DNA of 64,000 bases from Taibaiella sp. Lineage in GTDB: Bacteria > Bacteroidota > Bacteroidia > Chitinophagales > Chitinophagaceae. The notes below the pieces were generated by a model. The model did no database searches and had not been told where the DNA came from. It saw only the letters and a program-made list of their open reading frames with translations. The stretch is taken from assembly GCA_013815385.1 (NCBI GenBank), contig JACDGL010000002.1, positions 186,001-250,000 of the forward strand. The letters run 5' to 3'. Positions 25,451-34,680 of the stretch are shown here, one piece after another. Each line of letters begins with the position of its first letter. Within the stretch, counting starts at the first letter, position 1. The position numbers were made by a program, and so were the translations under genes.

Positions 25451-26841
25451 CGCTCACGTTTTGTTTCCAGGTTCAGGTTGGCCATTTGTTCACTAAAGCT
25501 GGTACCGAATTCATACAGGCTTTGGTAGGATGTACGCGTATTGTCCCAGTTCATGCCAGCATATTTATCCTTATAGCTCGCAATTGATTTATGCACGGCT
25601 TCATCTATAATGCTTTTGTCAAATTCCTTTATTTCAGTAACATACAGGGGCGTCTTCATACCCAGGTCTTTAAAATAATCAGCGTGCATTACAGCCATGT
25701 ATACAAGGGTAAGGTTTGCCAGTACCCTCGGCATGCCAGATATAAAGTGATTGTACAGCACACCATATTCATTTAGTCTCAGCGCTATATCAGGGTATTT
25801 ATTATCAATATACCATGCGGCATCTTTGTTGGCGTTATTAATGCTCTCGCGCAGTTTTTCTGTTTTAGCACGCACATTCATAGAGAAGGAGGCCGTAGAG
25901 CGGTAGATGCCTGCTGCAAATTTATCCCTGGTTATGTCCAGCAGCTTGTGCATGGCATCCTTCATCAACTGGTTGCGTTCCACCAGTGTCAGTTCATCTT
26001 TTTTCTCCCAGTATATGGCGTGTATCTGCTCAATATCTGCCAGCAGCTTTGCCTCCGGTATCATCAGGAAATCTATCCGGTACAGTGTGCCCAGCAGCAT
26101 ATAAGCTATGGCTCCGCTAAATGAATCCTGGTTTAGCTTATCTGTTTCGGCAAGCACTTCTTCAATCCATTTGCGGAAGTAACGGTATTTAATGTCCACC
26201 TCATGTTCGGGCAATGGGGTTATGTGCTGGTTGCCTATTGTTTGCAGCGTAGCAAAGTCAGCCAGCAGCAGGTCATCCTGCCTGTCGGCCTTTATAGATA
26301 GTTCCCTAAGCCCTGCATACATTTTATTGGGGTTGGCGCTAACTACATCTGTATCGAATATCATATACAGCACGTTTTTTGCATCCAGTGCTGTGCGGCT
26401 GTAATAGAGGGTATAGTTTAGCGCCAGCAGGCACCGCATAATGGCAGTGCCGGGGTGTTCCATCCTGGCAAGGGGCACCTGGGCTATTACATAGCTCCCA
26501 TCGCACTCCCCATGTACCATCCGCGAACCCTGCAGTATATCAAAAGTGAATTTGTCTCCGTCCGCGTTGAAATGGATGTTATTTTCATTTTCATCCCCCA
26601 GGTAGTCAAAGAATGCCTTGAAGGATTCAGTATATTTTTTTTCTTTAAAAAGGTCTTCCGCGGCATACCAGCTTTGCATCTGCCTGTAGCTCTTGTTATG
26701 GTCGGTATAGCGCCCGAACCGGATACCTTCCAGCCCTTCGAACAATAAAGGGGCAGTAGACGGGACGTGGGTGCTTACCACATCCTCTGCGCTCTTTTTT
26801 TCTTCCTCCTTATTGTTAAACAGCCTGTCTATCCAGCCCAT
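25447..26841 (-). CDS. YbjN/CesT-like domain protein, partner of the cytosolic protease
   Basis: The ATG at 26841 (MGWIDRLFNNKEEEKKS) gives 464 aa; a longer frame to 26967 has no clear start context and would run into the dnaN promoter. The N-terminal 200 residues include HFNADGDKFTFDILQGSRMV and a conserved stretch YTLYYSRTALDAKNVLYMIFD, a pattern seen in YbjN/type III secretion chaperone-like domains. The remainder is alpha-helical with no known motif. It overlaps the protease gene by 4 bp and is divergent from dnaN. Because both proteins carry the same kind of domain, they may form a complex in which the protease acts on a shared client. This is inference. Confidence 0.65.
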   Translation of the reverse strand: MGWIDRLFNNKEEEKKSAEDVVSTHVPSTAPLLFEGLEGIRFGRYTDHNKSYRQMQSWYAAEDLFKEKKYTESFKAFFDYLGDENENNIHFNADGDKFTFDILQGSRMVHGECDGSYVIAQVPLARMEHPGTAIMRCLLALNYTLYYSRTALDAKNVLYMIFDTDVVSANPNKMYAGLRELSIKADRQDDLLLADFATLQTIGNQHITPLPEHEVDIKYRYFRKWIEEVLAETDKLNQDSFSGAIAYMLLGTLYRIDFLMIPEAKLLADIEQIHAIYWEKKDELTLVERNQLMKDAMHKLLDITRDKFAAGIYRSTASFSMNVRAKTEKLRESINNANKDAAWYIDNKYPDIALRLNEYGVLYNHFISGMPRVLANLTLVYMAVMHADYFKDLGMKTPLYVTEIKEFDKSIIDEAVHKSIASYKDKYAGMNWDNTRTSYQSLYEFGTSFSEQMANLNLETKRER

Positions 26842-26947
26842 GTACTTAAAATAGTTATTATTTATAACGTGAGTAAATGTACAAAACAATAAAATTCGAC
26901 TGCAAGGAAAAGATAATAACAAACTGACTTTAAATATCCACACCCTA

Positions 26948-26976
26948 TTGCGGGTATCGGTAAACAATTATCTTTG
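26948..26976 (+). promoter_or_regulatory. Bacteroidota-type promoter of dnaN
   Basis: TTG at 26948-26950 and TATCTTTG at 26969-26976, separated by 18 nt, match the -33/-7 consensus of the primary sigma factor of this phylum. The start codon lies 20 bp downstream. Confidence 0.75.
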
Positions 26977-26996
26977 TTCAAATCACTATATCCAAA

Positions 26997-28118
26997 ATGC
27001 GTTTCATAGTTACATCTACGTCTTTGCTCAAAAATCTGCAACAGATAAGCGGCGTTATCAGTGCTAATACCGTTCTTTCGGTACTGGAAGATTTCCTGTT
27101 CGAGCTGAAGGGCAATACCCTTACGCTTACTGCTACCGATCTGGAGACTATGATGCGTGTGCAGATGGATGTGAATGATGCACAGGGCGATGGCCGTATA
27201 TGCATCCCATCCAAGATACTGCTCGACTATCTGAAGAATCTCCCTGAACAGCCAATTACATTCAATATTAATGAGGGCGATCTTGCCATCGAAATGTCAA
27301 GCGATGTGGGTAAATACCGTATTGGTGGGGAAAAGGCCGATGATTTCCCTAAGGAACCGGCCCCCGGCGATACTACTTCTTTCAGTATGGCTTCAATAGC
27401 CCTGCTGGAATGTATTAATAAAACCCTGTTTGCCGTAAGTGGCGACACGCTGCGCCCTGCTATGACAGGTGTTTACTTCGAGCTGGCAAAGGATAGCATT
27501 ACTTTTGTTTCTACCGATGCACACCGCCTGGTACAGTTTCGCCGCAGCGATGTAAACTGCCCTGCGCAGGAAGGTTTTGTGGTGCCTAAGAAACCATTGC
27601 AGCAATTGCGCTCTACACTTCCTGCTGATGAAACACAACTGCAATTGTCTTACAACAGCAGTCACCTCTTTGTTACCAGCAACCGCCTCAGCATGAGCTG
27701 CCGCCTCATAGATGCACGCTTCCCCGATTATAAAGCAGTAATACCGTCTGATAATCCATACAAGCTCACCATCAGCCGCACCGATTTTATCAGTGCGCTA
27801 CGCCGCGTAAGTATTTTTGCCAACAAGACCACCAACCAGGTAGTATTGGATATAAATGGCAATGCCCTGCAACTAAGCGCACAGGATATAGATTTCTCTT
27901 ACGAAGGCAAGGAAACATTAAGCTGCCAGTACACCGGCGAGGATATGAAGATCGCATTCAATGCCCGCCTGATGGTGGAAATGATCGGCAACATGGATGG
28001 CAGCGAGATACAGGTAGAATTGAGCACACCAACCCGCGCAGGCATCTTCCGCCCTATGGAAAAGAGCGATAATGAAGATGTGCTGATGCTGCTGATGCCA
28101 CTTATGGTAGGAGTATAA
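26997..28118 (+). CDS. dnaN: DNA polymerase III subunit beta (sliding clamp)
   Basis: The 373-aa protein starts MRFIVTSTSLLKNLQQISGVI and has the three clamp repeats, with typical patterns FELKGNTLTLTATDLETMM, ALLECINKTLFAVSGDTLRPAMTGVYF and the C-terminal LLMPLMV that lines the partner-binding groove. It encircles DNA and tethers the replicative polymerase. The gene stands alone here, not next to dnaA or recF, and has its own promoter and terminator. It is divergent from the protease operon. Confidence 0.97.
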   Translation: MRFIVTSTSLLKNLQQISGVISANTVLSVLEDFLFELKGNTLTLTATDLETMMRVQMDVNDAQGDGRICIPSKILLDYLKNLPEQPITFNINEGDLAIEMSSDVGKYRIGGEKADDFPKEPAPGDTTSFSMASIALLECINKTLFAVSGDTLRPAMTGVYFELAKDSITFVSTDAHRLVQFRRSDVNCPAQEGFVVPKKPLQQLRSTLPADETQLQLSYNSSHLFVTSNRLSMSCRLIDARFPDYKAVIPSDNPYKLTISRTDFISALRRVSIFANKTTNQVVLDINGNALQLSAQDIDFSYEGKETLSCQYTGEDMKIAFNARLMVEMIGNMDGSEIQVELSTPTRAGIFRPMEKSDNEDVLMLLMPLMVGV

Positions 28119-28157
28119 TTCAAACAAAAGTCAATACCTAAAAAATAGTTTAATAGA

Positions 28158-28190
28158 TAAGAAAGCACCGATATCGGTGCTTTCTTATTT
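28158..28190. terminator. Bidirectional terminator between dnaN and the RidA gene
   Basis: The perfect palindrome has arms AAGAAAGCACCGAT and ATCGGTGCTTTCTT. It is flanked by A/T-rich sequence on both sides and lies between convergent genes. Confidence 0.85.
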
Positions 28191-28208
28191 TATATTGAAT
28201 ATCAGTAG

Positions 28209-28625
28209 TTAGTCTATCGTAGCCATGCACTTCAGTTCTATGGCTATGGCAGTAGGCAGGGAGTCTATGCCTACGGTGGTACGGCAGGGTTGGTTGTCCT
28301 TAAAATACTCAGCGTATATTTTGTTGTACGTATGGAAGTCGCGCTGCATGTTAGTGAGGAACACAGTCACATCCACTAGCTTGTCCCAGCTGCTGCCGCT
28401 TTCTTCCAGTATCACACGCACATTGTCAAATACGCTGCGGCACTGGGCGGAGAAATCATATTCCTGGTGGTTGCCATGCTTATCTGCCTTCAGGCCGGGT
28501 ATCTCATCGCTGCCAGCTTTGCGTGGCCCCACACCAGAGAGAAATAAAAGATTTCCCACACGCCGTGCATGTGGATACAGCCCTACAGGCTTAGGCGCTT
28601 TATCGGTAGAAAATTGTTCGTTCAT
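28209..28625 (-). CDS. RidA-family protein, probable 2-aminomuconate deaminase
   Basis: The 138-aa protein is a YjgF/RidA member (LYPHARRVGNLLFLSGVGPR, then QCRSVFDNVRVILEESGSSWDKLVDVTVFLT and CRTTVGIDSLP). The insert with PGLKADKHGN and the length suggest the 2-aminomuconate deaminase branch (AmnD/NbaF) rather than generic RidA. It lies 39 bp downstream of an aldehyde dehydrogenase that fits 2-aminomuconate semialdehyde oxidation, so the pair would convert 2-aminomuconate semialdehyde to 4-oxalocrotonate in tryptophan (kynurenine) degradation. Other genes of the route are not in the window. The substrate assignment is an inference from the pairing. Confidence 0.8.
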   Translation of the reverse strand: MNEQFSTDKAPKPVGLYPHARRVGNLLFLSGVGPRKAGSDEIPGLKADKHGNHQEYDFSAQCRSVFDNVRVILEESGSSWDKLVDVTVFLTNMQRDFHTYNKIYAEYFKDNQPCRTTVGIDSLPTAIAIELKCMATID

Positions 28626-28664
28626 AGCTTAACTCAAAAATCAAAAGTAAAAAATCAAAAGAAC

Positions 28665-30122
28665 TTACAGTTCTATACACACATTCTTCGGCTCTGTAAA
28701 AAAGCGCATGGCATCCCATCCGCCTTCTCGGCCTACACCGCTGTTCTTAAACCCCCCGAAGGGAGTACGCAGGTCGCGCAGCAGCCAGCAGTTAACCCAT
28801 ATTATGCCGCTATGCACCTTCATCGCCATTCTGTTTGCCCGGCTCACATCCTGTGTCCATATTGTAGCGGCCAGGCCATAGTCGCTGGTATTGGCAAGCA
28901 TCAGGGCTTCCTCTTCCGTTTTAAAAGATTGCAGCGTTACCACCGGGCCAAAGATCTCTTCCATATTGGTACGGCAGTGTGGCCCCAGTCCTTCTATTAC
29001 AGTCGGTTGTATAAAGTACCCGGTGCTACATCTTCCCTCTGGCGTTACTGAAGATCCACCGGTCAGTATTGTACCGCCTTCTTCCTTTGCCAGCGCTATG
29101 CAGCTCATTACTTTATCGTAATGCAGTTTACTTACTATAGCGCCCTGCCTGGTTTGTTCATCCAGGGGATCGCCTACTGTTAGCTTTTTAGTGCGTGCTA
29201 CAAATTCCGTTTTAAATTTTTCGTAGATGCTTTCTTCTATCAGTATCCTGCTTCCGCAAAGGCATATCTCCCCCTGGTTGCTGAAGGAAGATTGGATGGT
29301 GGTGCGCATCATCTTGTCCCAGTCGCAGTCCGCAAATATCAGGTTAGGATTTTTACCTCCAAGCTCCAGCGATATTTTTTTGAACATTGGCGCTGCTGTA
29401 GTAGCTATTTCTTTTCCTGCCCGCGTACTGCCTGTAAAGGAAATGGCTTTTATATCAGGATGCGCTACTATAGCTGCGCCACATTTAGGCCCGCCGCCAT
29501 GTACTATATTCAGCACACCTGCGGGCAGGCCTGCTTCCATGCATATAAGGCCTAGCAGGTAGCTGGTCATAGGTGTTACTTCGCTTGGCTTGGCTATCAC
29601 ACAATTGCCCGCAGCCAGCGCAGGGGCTATCTTCCAGGTAAATAGGTACAGGGGCAGGTTCCACGGAGATATGCAGCCTACTATCCCTATCGGTTGCCGC
29701 AGGGTGTAGTTAACCGCCTTATCCTCCATGTGGTGGCTCTCTGTAGCAAAATGCAGCAGGCCGGTTGCAAAAAACCGGAAGTTGCTCGATGCGCGTGGTA
29801 TATCTACTTTCTTGCTGAGCCATAGCGGCTTGCCATTGTCATTTGTTTCAGCCAGTGCCAGCGCATCCATATTCGCATCTATCAGTTCAGCTATGCGGTT
29901 CAGTATCTTAAAACGCTCCTCACCCGGTGTGGTGCTCCATAGCGGGAAAGCAGCTTTTGCGGCACCTACAGCTTCTTCTATATCATCCTTATCGCTATCT
30001 GGTATCTGGCTATATACACTGCCGGTTGCCGGATTTATATTGTCTATGTATTTGCCATTGATAGGTGCCTGCAGATTGCCGGCAATATAATTGGCTATGG
30101 TGTCAGGCGCATGCAGATTCAT
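28665..30122 (-). CDS. Aldehyde dehydrogenase, probable 2-aminomuconate semialdehyde dehydrogenase
   Basis: The 485-aa NAD-dependent enzyme has the catalytic glutamate E253 (SLELGGKNP) and cysteine C287 within NQGEICLCGSRI. That last motif is the one found in ALDH8-type 2-aminomuconate semialdehyde dehydrogenases. Further family features are PWNLPLYLFTWK and FTGSTRAGK. It lies upstream of and in line with the RidA-like gene (39 bp), which fits the next pathway step. Length is standard. Hydroxymuconic semialdehyde or betaine aldehyde are alternative substrates. Confidence 0.85.
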   Translation of the reverse strand: MNLHAPDTIANYIAGNLQAPINGKYIDNINPATGSVYSQIPDSDKDDIEEAVGAAKAAFPLWSTTPGEERFKILNRIAELIDANMDALALAETNDNGKPLWLSKKVDIPRASSNFRFFATGLLHFATESHHMEDKAVNYTLRQPIGIVGCISPWNLPLYLFTWKIAPALAAGNCVIAKPSEVTPMTSYLLGLICMEAGLPAGVLNIVHGGGPKCGAAIVAHPDIKAISFTGSTRAGKEIATTAAPMFKKISLELGGKNPNLIFADCDWDKMMRTTIQSSFSNQGEICLCGSRILIEESIYEKFKTEFVARTKKLTVGDPLDEQTRQGAIVSKLHYDKVMSCIALAKEEGGTILTGGSSVTPEGRCSTGYFIQPTVIEGLGPHCRTNMEEIFGPVVTLQSFKTEEEALMLANTSDYGLAATIWTQDVSRANRMAMKVHSGIIWVNCWLLRDLRTPFGGFKNSGVGREGGWDAMRFFTEPKNVCIEL

Positions 30123-30402
30123 ATTTCAAAGTTAGCAGAATATAAGAAATGTCGAGGTTTGATGTATATTTGCCGCTGCTTTTAATAAGTAAGGTTCTCA
30201 CGTTTTAAGAATATGTATTTTTAAGTTTTGTTCGGTAATTTGAGAATTACATTAGAAGAAATAGTATTTATACTATAAAAATACCGTAGTTCTACGCAGT
30301 GTTTATACCGGAACGGTTCCGAAATTTACACAAGCGCTAGTAACAACGCCTAAGGATGACATGATTTGGGTAACCCTTTCATGGTAATAATGAATATTAA
30401 TT

Positions 30403-30810
30403 ATGAAAACTGGTATTATCTGTATAGTGGACGACGATACGCTTATCCATTATACTTTTAAAAAAATGCTGGAATCGGGTGCCCCGGCAAAAAAAATACT
30501 ATCTTTTTTTGATTGCGGGCAGCTATATGAATACCTGCGCGTACACGCGCAAAATGAAAAAGTGCTCCCTGATGTGATATTGCTTGATCTTAAAACACCT
30601 ATTATCAGCGGACTTAAATTCCTGAAGCAGTGGGCGGTTCTAAAGCCTACCATTACTAAGCACATTGTCATTTATGTAGTTAGCTCTACGCTCAATAAAG
30701 CCGATATAGCAGAAGCTATTGCTGATCCCAATGTTTCGGGTTATCTCCCGAAACCACTCCGGTGGGCGGATATGCGCAACATGATAGCAGACGAAAGCGA
30801 ATCCGCCTAA
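30403..30810 (+). CDS. Single-domain response regulator (CheY-like)
   Basis: The 135-aa receiver domain has the acidic cluster D10-D12 (CIVDDD), phosphoacceptor D62 (ILLDLKTP), the switch serine pair S94/S95 and K117 (YLPKP). There is no output domain, so it acts by protein contact or as a phosphorelay intermediate. No histidine kinase is adjacent. The 280-bp region upstream is AT-rich with small palindromes (for example GTAATTTGAGAATTAC near 30235) that may hold operators. The stop codon overlaps the convergent ClC gene by 4 bp. Confidence 0.9.
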   Translation: MKTGIICIVDDDTLIHYTFKKMLESGAPAKKILSFFDCGQLYEYLRVHAQNEKVLPDVILLDLKTPIISGLKFLKQWAVLKPTITKHIVIYVVSSTLNKADIAEAIADPNVSGYLPKPLRWADMRNMIADESESA

Positions 30811-32678
30811 TCTTTATTTAGCAGTTGCTTACCTTTTATTAATATCCTGATCCCCTGTTTTGTTAAGGAAATAGAGCGCGTATATATTTCATCCTCATTC
30901 CTGCGGGTATGATACACGGCAAATATTTCTTTGTGGGTTAATATTCCTAATACGTTCTTTTCAGCATCTACTACGGGCAATACATCAGTATGGTATTTGT
31001 CCATAATATCTATAGCCATGCTCAGCTTATTATCAGGGTATATATATACATTGGTAAGAGTGGTAATATCAGCAAGGGGTAGACTGTCTTGATGATCTTT
31101 ACTGAATATATCTGCCCTGTTCAGTATTCCCCACAGTTTATAATCTTCCCCCGTCACTACAAATGCCGTTGTCTGTCCCTCTTCCTTAGCCATTGCTTTT
31201 ATCCATTCGCGGCTTTCCTTTATTGTATTGTGTTTTTCCAGCAGGGTAGGGTCCTTTTTAAATACATGCTTCACCTGTACCTTATCCAGCACATCTGGCT
31301 GGTAGGAGGTCGGTGCGTATATCCCCCTGCGTTCTATCTTTTCGGTCATAATGCTGCCCTTCATCAGGAAGAAGGAAACAAAATAAGAAGCGGTGCAGGC
31401 ACCCAGCAATGGCAATAACCCATGCGGCTGCATGGTGGTTTCCAAAGCAAAGATGATAGAAGTAAGCAATGCCCGGGAGGCACCCGCAAACATGGCCGCC
31501 ATGCCTATCAGCGCACAGGTCATCAGGTTTATCTGGCAGCCAGGGAATAAATAAAGGGTAGCCATACCCAACAGTCCGCCCAGCGCGCCCCCTATAGTAA
31601 GCAAGGGCGCCATAGTACCACCCGATGTGCCGCTGCCCAGCGATATGGCCCATGACAGGAACTTAACAAAGCAAAGCGTAAAGAATATATGCACAGGCAA
31701 TGTACCCATCAGCAGGTTGTGGATATTTTCATAGCCGACGCCTAGTGTCGAGGGGGCATAATAACCGGCAATGCCCACTGCTACAGCACCGATAGCTGGC
31801 CACCACATCCAGTGTATAGGCAGCTTTTCAAAAAGGTCCTCTACCAGGTACACACTTTTAGATACTAAGGCTGCCCCTACCCCTATCACTACACCCAGCA
31901 GCACATAGGTAACTATAGCAATGCTGGTTGGCGCCGGTATCTGTGGCATAGCAAATACAGGCGCAGTGCCGAATAATGCATAGTGTACTGCCGCCCCTGT
32001 TGTGCATGCCAGGGCTACCGGTATGATGGAGCGTGGAGAGAATTCAAAGAGTAATAATTCTATAGCAAGCAGTACTGCTGCTAATGGACTGCCAAATATA
32101 GCAGCCATACCTGCGCAGGCGCCAGCCGCCAGCATTATCTTTCGTTCATTTGCGGTTACCCGCATTATCTGCCCTGTAAAGGACCCAAATGCGCCACCTG
32201 TAGCTATTATAGGTCCTTCTGCGCCAAAAGGGCCCCCGGTACCTATAGATATAGCAGCTGATATAGGTTTCAGAAACGTGATGATCGGCTTTATCTTGCT
32301 TTCATTCAGCAATACCTGCTCCATAGCCTCTGGTATGCCGTGCCCGCGTATGGCAGGTGAGCCGAAGCGGGCCATCACTCCTACTATCAGCGCACCTATT
32401 ACAGGCACAAATATCACTACCCATCCCAGGCTGTTGCCTGCCGGGGTGGCGCTGGCAAAAGAAAAACGATGGTAGAATGAAATATTGGTCACCAGGTCTA
32501 TAATAGATACCAGCAGCCTGGCCACCACCCCTATTATTATAGCATTGAATATCGCTTGTAGGCTGAGGTAAATGACACGTTTATTAACTCCATCCGTTCT
32601 TTCTTCGGGAAGATCAGGTATTCCTTTGCCTAATTCTGGTGATACCGGTATCGTATCTGATGAGTGATGGATCTTCAT
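30807..32678 (-). CDS. ClC-family chloride channel/transporter with C-terminal CBS domains
   Basis: The 623-aa protein has about a dozen hydrophobic segments and the ClC signatures GPFGAEGPI (the gating glutamate retained, Arg of GREGP replaced by Ala) and GSGTSGGTMAP. From about residue 460 two CBS domains follow (TAFVVTGEDYKLWGILNRADIF and TDVLPVVDAEKNVLGILTHKEIF). It should transport chloride or a related anion such as fluoride across the inner membrane, with CBS regulation. It lies downstream of a fatty acyl-CoA synthetase gene by 148 bp and has a candidate -7 element TAACTTTG upstream. Confidence 0.93.
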   Translation of the reverse strand: MKIHHSSDTIPVSPELGKGIPDLPEERTDGVNKRVIYLSLQAIFNAIIIGVVARLLVSIIDLVTNISFYHRFSFASATPAGNSLGWVVIFVPVIGALIVGVMARFGSPAIRGHGIPEAMEQVLLNESKIKPIITFLKPISAAISIGTGGPFGAEGPIIATGGAFGSFTGQIMRVTANERKIMLAAGACAGMAAIFGSPLAAVLLAIELLLFEFSPRSIIPVALACTTGAAVHYALFGTAPVFAMPQIPAPTSIAIVTYVLLGVVIGVGAALVSKSVYLVEDLFEKLPIHWMWWPAIGAVAVGIAGYYAPSTLGVGYENIHNLLMGTLPVHIFFTLCFVKFLSWAISLGSGTSGGTMAPLLTIGGALGGLLGMATLYLFPGCQINLMTCALIGMAAMFAGASRALLTSIIFALETTMQPHGLLPLLGACTASYFVSFFLMKGSIMTEKIERRGIYAPTSYQPDVLDKVQVKHVFKKDPTLLEKHNTIKESREWIKAMAKEEGQTTAFVVTGEDYKLWGILNRADIFSKDHQDSLPLADITTLTNVYIYPDNKLSMAIDIMDKYHTDVLPVVDAEKNVLGILTHKEIFAVYHTRRNEDEIYTRSISLTKQGIRILIKGKQLLNKD

Positions 32679-32826
32679 TACACAGGCGGGTAAATATTTT
32701 GCAAAGTTACCTGCTAAACAGATGAGATACGGATTTAGAGCGTTGACTGGTAAATAGATTGTTATCTGTAATTTTTATCAATAACAATTACAATGATTTA
32801 TAGAAATTTCCGGGTGGAATGTTTTT

Positions 32827-34605
32827 TTAATTGTCATACATACCTTCTATATCCCTGGTGTATTTCTGCTCTATTATCTTTCTTTTTACTTTCAGGGAAG
32901 GCGTTAGTTCGCCACTGTCTATGGTCCATTCGTTGGGCATCAGCACGAATTTCTTTACCTGCTCGGGATGGTTGAAAAGTACATTGTACTTATCAATCTG
33001 CTTTTGCAGCAGCGCCGTTACTTCCGGTAGTTTTATCAGGTCTTTATTATCGGCAGGCAGCACTATTGCAGGTTGGTTATCCTGCAGCCATTTACGTACC
33101 TGGGTAAAGGAGGGAACGATCAATGCGCTCACAAATTTTCTTCCCGCGCCTATCACCATCATCTGTTCCAGGAAGATGCTTTCCTTCATCTTCGTTTCTA
33201 TAGCGGCAGGCGATACATATTTACCACCCGATGTTTTAAATATTTCTTTTTTCCTGTCGGTGATCTTCAGGAATCGTCCTTCCACCCATTCACCAATATC
33301 ACCTGTATGGAACCATCCATCCCGCATCACACTAGCTGTTTGCTCCGGGTTTTTGTAATAGCCCATCATTATATTATTCCCCTGGCATAGTATCTCCCCG
33401 TCTTCTGCTATTTTCACCGCTACATTATCTATCATCGTACCTACTGTACCTATGCGCCTGTCTTCACTTTCAAACCGGTTTACCGTTACTACGGGCGATG
33501 TTTCTGTTAGTCCATAGCCTTCCATTATGATTACCCCGGCTGCTGAGAATATGCGTATCAACCTCACCTGGCATGCAGCAGAACCGGATACTATAGCTTT
33601 TACATTGCCTCCTAATGCCTCACGCCATTTACTAAATATTAGTTTGTTGGCAAGCTTCAGTTGTGCATTGTACCACCATCCCGCATCTATATGGTTATCA
33701 TATTGCTTGCCCAGGTTCAGCGCCCAGAAGAATAGTCCTTTTTTTATACCTTTTAGTTCCAGCCCGGTGCTTATTATGCGTTCGTACACTTTTTCCAGCA
33801 CACGGGGTACGGTAGTAAACACCATTGGTTTCACTTCTCTCAGGTTAGCGCCTATTGTATCCATGCTTTCAGCATAATATACAGCTATGCCGGCCTGTAG
33901 GTATATATAAGTAACTGTACGTTCAAAAATATGGTTCAGTGGCAGAAAGCTGAGTGCCCGTTCATTCTTTTTGGCAAAGGTGAAGGCAGGCATGGAGTCG
34001 GTTACATTGCTTACTATATTTTTATGGCTCAGCATCACACCCTTAGGGTCGCCTGTGGTACCGGATGTGTAGATAATGGTAGCCAGGGTTTCTGCTCCTA
34101 TTTTATGAACAATAGTTTCATCCGGCTGTAGATTTTTATCAATGATCGTTTGCCAGTTAGTTACTCCCGCTACCTGTTCGAAAGAGTAGATATTTTTAAG
34201 CGTAGGCACAGTAGCCATTGCATCTTTAAAACGGTCGTACAGTTCCTTATTGGCAAGGAACAATATACGCACCCCCGCCTGGTTCAGGATAAAGGCAAAC
34301 TCTGTAGGGCTTACCGTTGGGTATATTGGTGTCAGTACAGCGCCGGTCAGTTGTACTGCTACATCTGTTATCATCCACTCCGGCCTGTTAGGTGAAATAA
34401 TGGCTATTTTTTCCTGCTGTTCAGGTTCCAGTATATGGTTGGCAATGCCTGCCTCCAGTAATCCACCGGCCAGTTTGCGCGCAGTGTTCCATACATCGGC
34501 ACAGCTATAGGTGCGCCAGGTGCCTTGTTCCTTAGCAGACAGCATAATGGCCTCAGGGTCTTCCTGTGCACGCTGTGCCACTATATCGAACATGCGTTTA
34601 ATCAT
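32827..34605 (-). CDS. Long-chain fatty acid--CoA ligase (AMP-forming)
   Basis: The 592-aa enzyme has IIYTSGTTGDPKGVMLSH (phosphate loop), EGYGLTETSPVV and TGDIGEWVEGRFLKITDRKKE with the following FKTSGGKYVSP, all typical of FadD-like acyl-CoA synthetases of the large Bacteroidota group. It activates fatty acids with ATP and CoA on the inner membrane face. It is divergent from the FtsE-like ABC gene across about 75 bp. With the FadN-like enzyme at the left edge of the window it could feed beta-oxidation. Confidence 0.93.
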   Translation of the reverse strand: MIKRMFDIVAQRAQEDPEAIMLSAKEQGTWRTYSCADVWNTARKLAGGLLEAGIANHILEPEQQEKIAIISPNRPEWMITDVAVQLTGAVLTPIYPTVSPTEFAFILNQAGVRILFLANKELYDRFKDAMATVPTLKNIYSFEQVAGVTNWQTIIDKNLQPDETIVHKIGAETLATIIYTSGTTGDPKGVMLSHKNIVSNVTDSMPAFTFAKKNERALSFLPLNHIFERTVTYIYLQAGIAVYYAESMDTIGANLREVKPMVFTTVPRVLEKVYERIISTGLELKGIKKGLFFWALNLGKQYDNHIDAGWWYNAQLKLANKLIFSKWREALGGNVKAIVSGSAACQVRLIRIFSAAGVIIMEGYGLTETSPVVTVNRFESEDRRIGTVGTMIDNVAVKIAEDGEILCQGNNIMMGYYKNPEQTASVMRDGWFHTGDIGEWVEGRFLKITDRKKEIFKTSGGKYVSPAAIETKMKESIFLEQMMVIGAGRKFVSALIVPSFTQVRKWLQDNQPAIVLPADNKDLIKLPEVTALLQKQIDKYNVLFNHPEQVKKFVLMPNEWTIDSGELTPSLKVKRKIIEQKYTRDIEGMYDN

Positions 34606-34680
34606 TCTTAAATATAAGTAAAAAGCATTTCTGAATATAGGTTTATGAATGATTATTTTTGAATGAATAAATCATAATGC

